A stretch of DNA of 24,467 nucleotides from positions 1 to 24,467 of the forward strand of contig JBBQXF010000071.1 of assembly GCA_038209965.1 (NCBI GenBank), given 5' to 3'. The notes below the pieces were generated by a model. It did not search any database, had not been told where the DNA came from, and saw nothing but the letters and a program-made list of their open reading frames with translations. The DNA is from JALONO01 sp038209965. Its GTDB lineage: Bacteria; Bacteroidota; Bacteroidia; Cytophagales; Thermoflexibacteraceae. Within the stretch, counting starts at the first letter, position 1. Each line of letters opens with the position of its first letter. Below are positions 23,641 to 24,467 of the stretch, piece after piece. Position numbers and translations under genes: made by a program.

Positions 23641-24467
23641 TCAGGCCAGAATGGGCTTCACCAATTCGCCATGTACATCGGTGAGGCGGAAGTCCCGGCC
23701 TTGAAACCGATAGGTCAATTTTTCGTGGTCAAAGCCCAGCAGGTGCAGCATCGTGGCCTGCAAATCATGGATATGGACCCGATCCTTTACTCCATAATAA
23801 CCCAGCTCATCGGTTTCACCAAAACTGAGGCCCCCTTTTACTCCCCCACCCGCCATCCACATTGTAAATGCTTCAGTGTGGTGATCGCGCCCAGCAAAAG
23901 GCATGACCAAGCCGCCCCGGTTTTCCTGCATGGGAGTGCGCCCAAACTCGCCTCCCCAAACCAGCAGCGTATCCTCCAGCATTCCCCGCTGCTTCAGATC
24001 CAAGATGAGAGCGGTCATGGGCTGGTCGATCCGGTGGCACATTTGTTGAAAACCAGGACCATTGAGCGCATTGGAAGGATCGTTGCCGTGGGAATCCCAT
24101 CCCCAATCGTAGAGCTGTACGAACCGAACCCCGCGCTCCACTAAACGACGAGCCAGCAAACAGTTGTTGGCAAAAGACGATTTGCCCGGTTCCGTACCGT
24201 ACAACTGGTGGATATAAGCTGGTTCTTGGTGAATATCCATCGCTTCCGGCACTGACATTTGCATCCGAAAAGCCAGCTCGTATTGGGAAACACGGGAAAG
24301 GATTTCGGGATCATTCACCTCATCGTATTGTACTTTGTTGATTTCATTGATCGCGTCAATCGACTGTTTGCGCAGATCGCGGCTCATCCCCTTTGGGTCT
24401 TGGACGTATAGGACCGGCTCTCCCTCCGAACGGCACTGGACTCCTTGATAGATAGTGGGCAAAAACC
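23641..24467 (-). CDS. DUF1501 domain-containing protein, C-terminal part (5' end outside window)
   Basis: The last ~275 residues of a DUF1501 protein; the frame stays open to the window edge. The fragment starts FLPTIYQGVQCRSEGEPVLY and has the family's alkaline-phosphatase/sulfatase-like metal sites: WDSHGND (about 122-128), VWGGEFGRTP and AGRDHHTE. The C-terminal part has DLQATMLHLLGFDHEKLTY. DUF1501 proteins are exported by the Tat route in relatives and often pair with DUF1553/DUF1549 cytochrome-type proteins in polysaccharide or sulfated-glycan contexts; here the partner, if any, would be upstream and outside the window. The natural substrate is not known. The UbiA-like gene follows after 41 bp. 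Confidence 0.85.
   Translation of the reverse strand, partial: FLPTIYQGVQCRSEGEPVLYVQDPKGMSRDLRKQSIDAINEINKVQYDEVNDPEILSRVSQYELAFRMQMSVPEAMDIHQEPAYIHQLYGTEPGKSSFANNCLLARRLVERGVRFVQLYDWGWDSHGNDPSNALNGPGFQQMCHRIDQPMTALILDLKQRGMLEDTLLVWGGEFGRTPMQENRGGLVMPFAGRDHHTEAFTMWMAGGGVKGGLSFGETDELGYYGVKDRVHIHDLQATMLHLLGFDHEKLTYRFQGRDFRLTDVHGELVKPILA

Overview
The window looks like a chromosomal segment of a free-living Bacteroidota bacterium (Cytophagales/Saprospiria-like). Three things point there: Type IX secretion genes (porU, porZ), which occur only in this phylum; promoters that repeatedly match the Bacteroidota -33 TTTG / -7 TAnnTTTG pattern; and gene forms typical of the phylum (AccD without its zinc-ribbon cysteines, WbqC, a DhnA-type class I aldolase). 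Most of the window is fairly GC-rich housekeeping DNA. Positions ~19953-22727 are clearly AT-rich and look acquired.

Layout. 1-409: 3' end of an LpxH-like lipid A phosphoesterase (+). 492-3023: clpC (-). 3110-3751: wbqC-like (-). 4029-5207: thiolase (+). 5466-6278: dapD (+). 6390-7448: class I fructose-bisphosphate aldolase (+). 7560-8399: accD (+). 8463-8537: tRNA-Val(GAC), with its own promoter and terminator. 8581-9174: a gene-free stretch holding a promoter, hairpin and terminator unit that may be a small RNA or leader. 9175-12564: porU. 12694-14046: creD-like. 14043-15143: alkaline phosphatase (-), whose stop codon overlaps that of creD. 15403-15954: cysteine-rich lipoprotein. 16030-18297: porZ (-). 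18528-18914: single-domain response regulator (-). 19518-19940: MaoC-type hydratase (+). 19953-22727: accessory island. 22766-23599: UbiA-like membrane protein (-). 23641-24467: DUF1501 protein (-), cut by the window end.

The island is the most notable part. It sits between two convergent genes, 12 bp after maoC and 38 bp before the UbiA-like stop codon. It is bounded by two directly oriented ~315-335 bp elements that I read as internally deleted IS1182-type insertion sequences: terminal inverted repeats CCGTCTAAAA, plus a broken transposase N-terminus in each. An 11-bp direct repeat (ACGGTCGGCCG) lies at the outer edges, so the whole thing resembles a composite transposon. The cargo is a PIN-family toxin-antitoxin pair, with the toxin frameshifted in an A6 run, and an orphan CARF-domain protein of the CRISPR-associated APE2256 type. 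There is no CRISPR array or cas gene in the window. Related GTTGTGCGTT-like motifs and a 107-bp imperfect palindrome sit at the cargo gene boundaries, suggesting cassette-like modules. The right-hand mobile element carries a promoter-like -7 box pointing into the CARF gene.

The core genes cover fatty-acid initiation (accD), lysine/peptidoglycan precursor synthesis (dapD), central carbon (aldolase), acyl-CoA metabolism (thiolase, MaoC), proteostasis (clpC), and export and attachment of surface proteins (porU and porZ, partners in the T9SS attachment complex).
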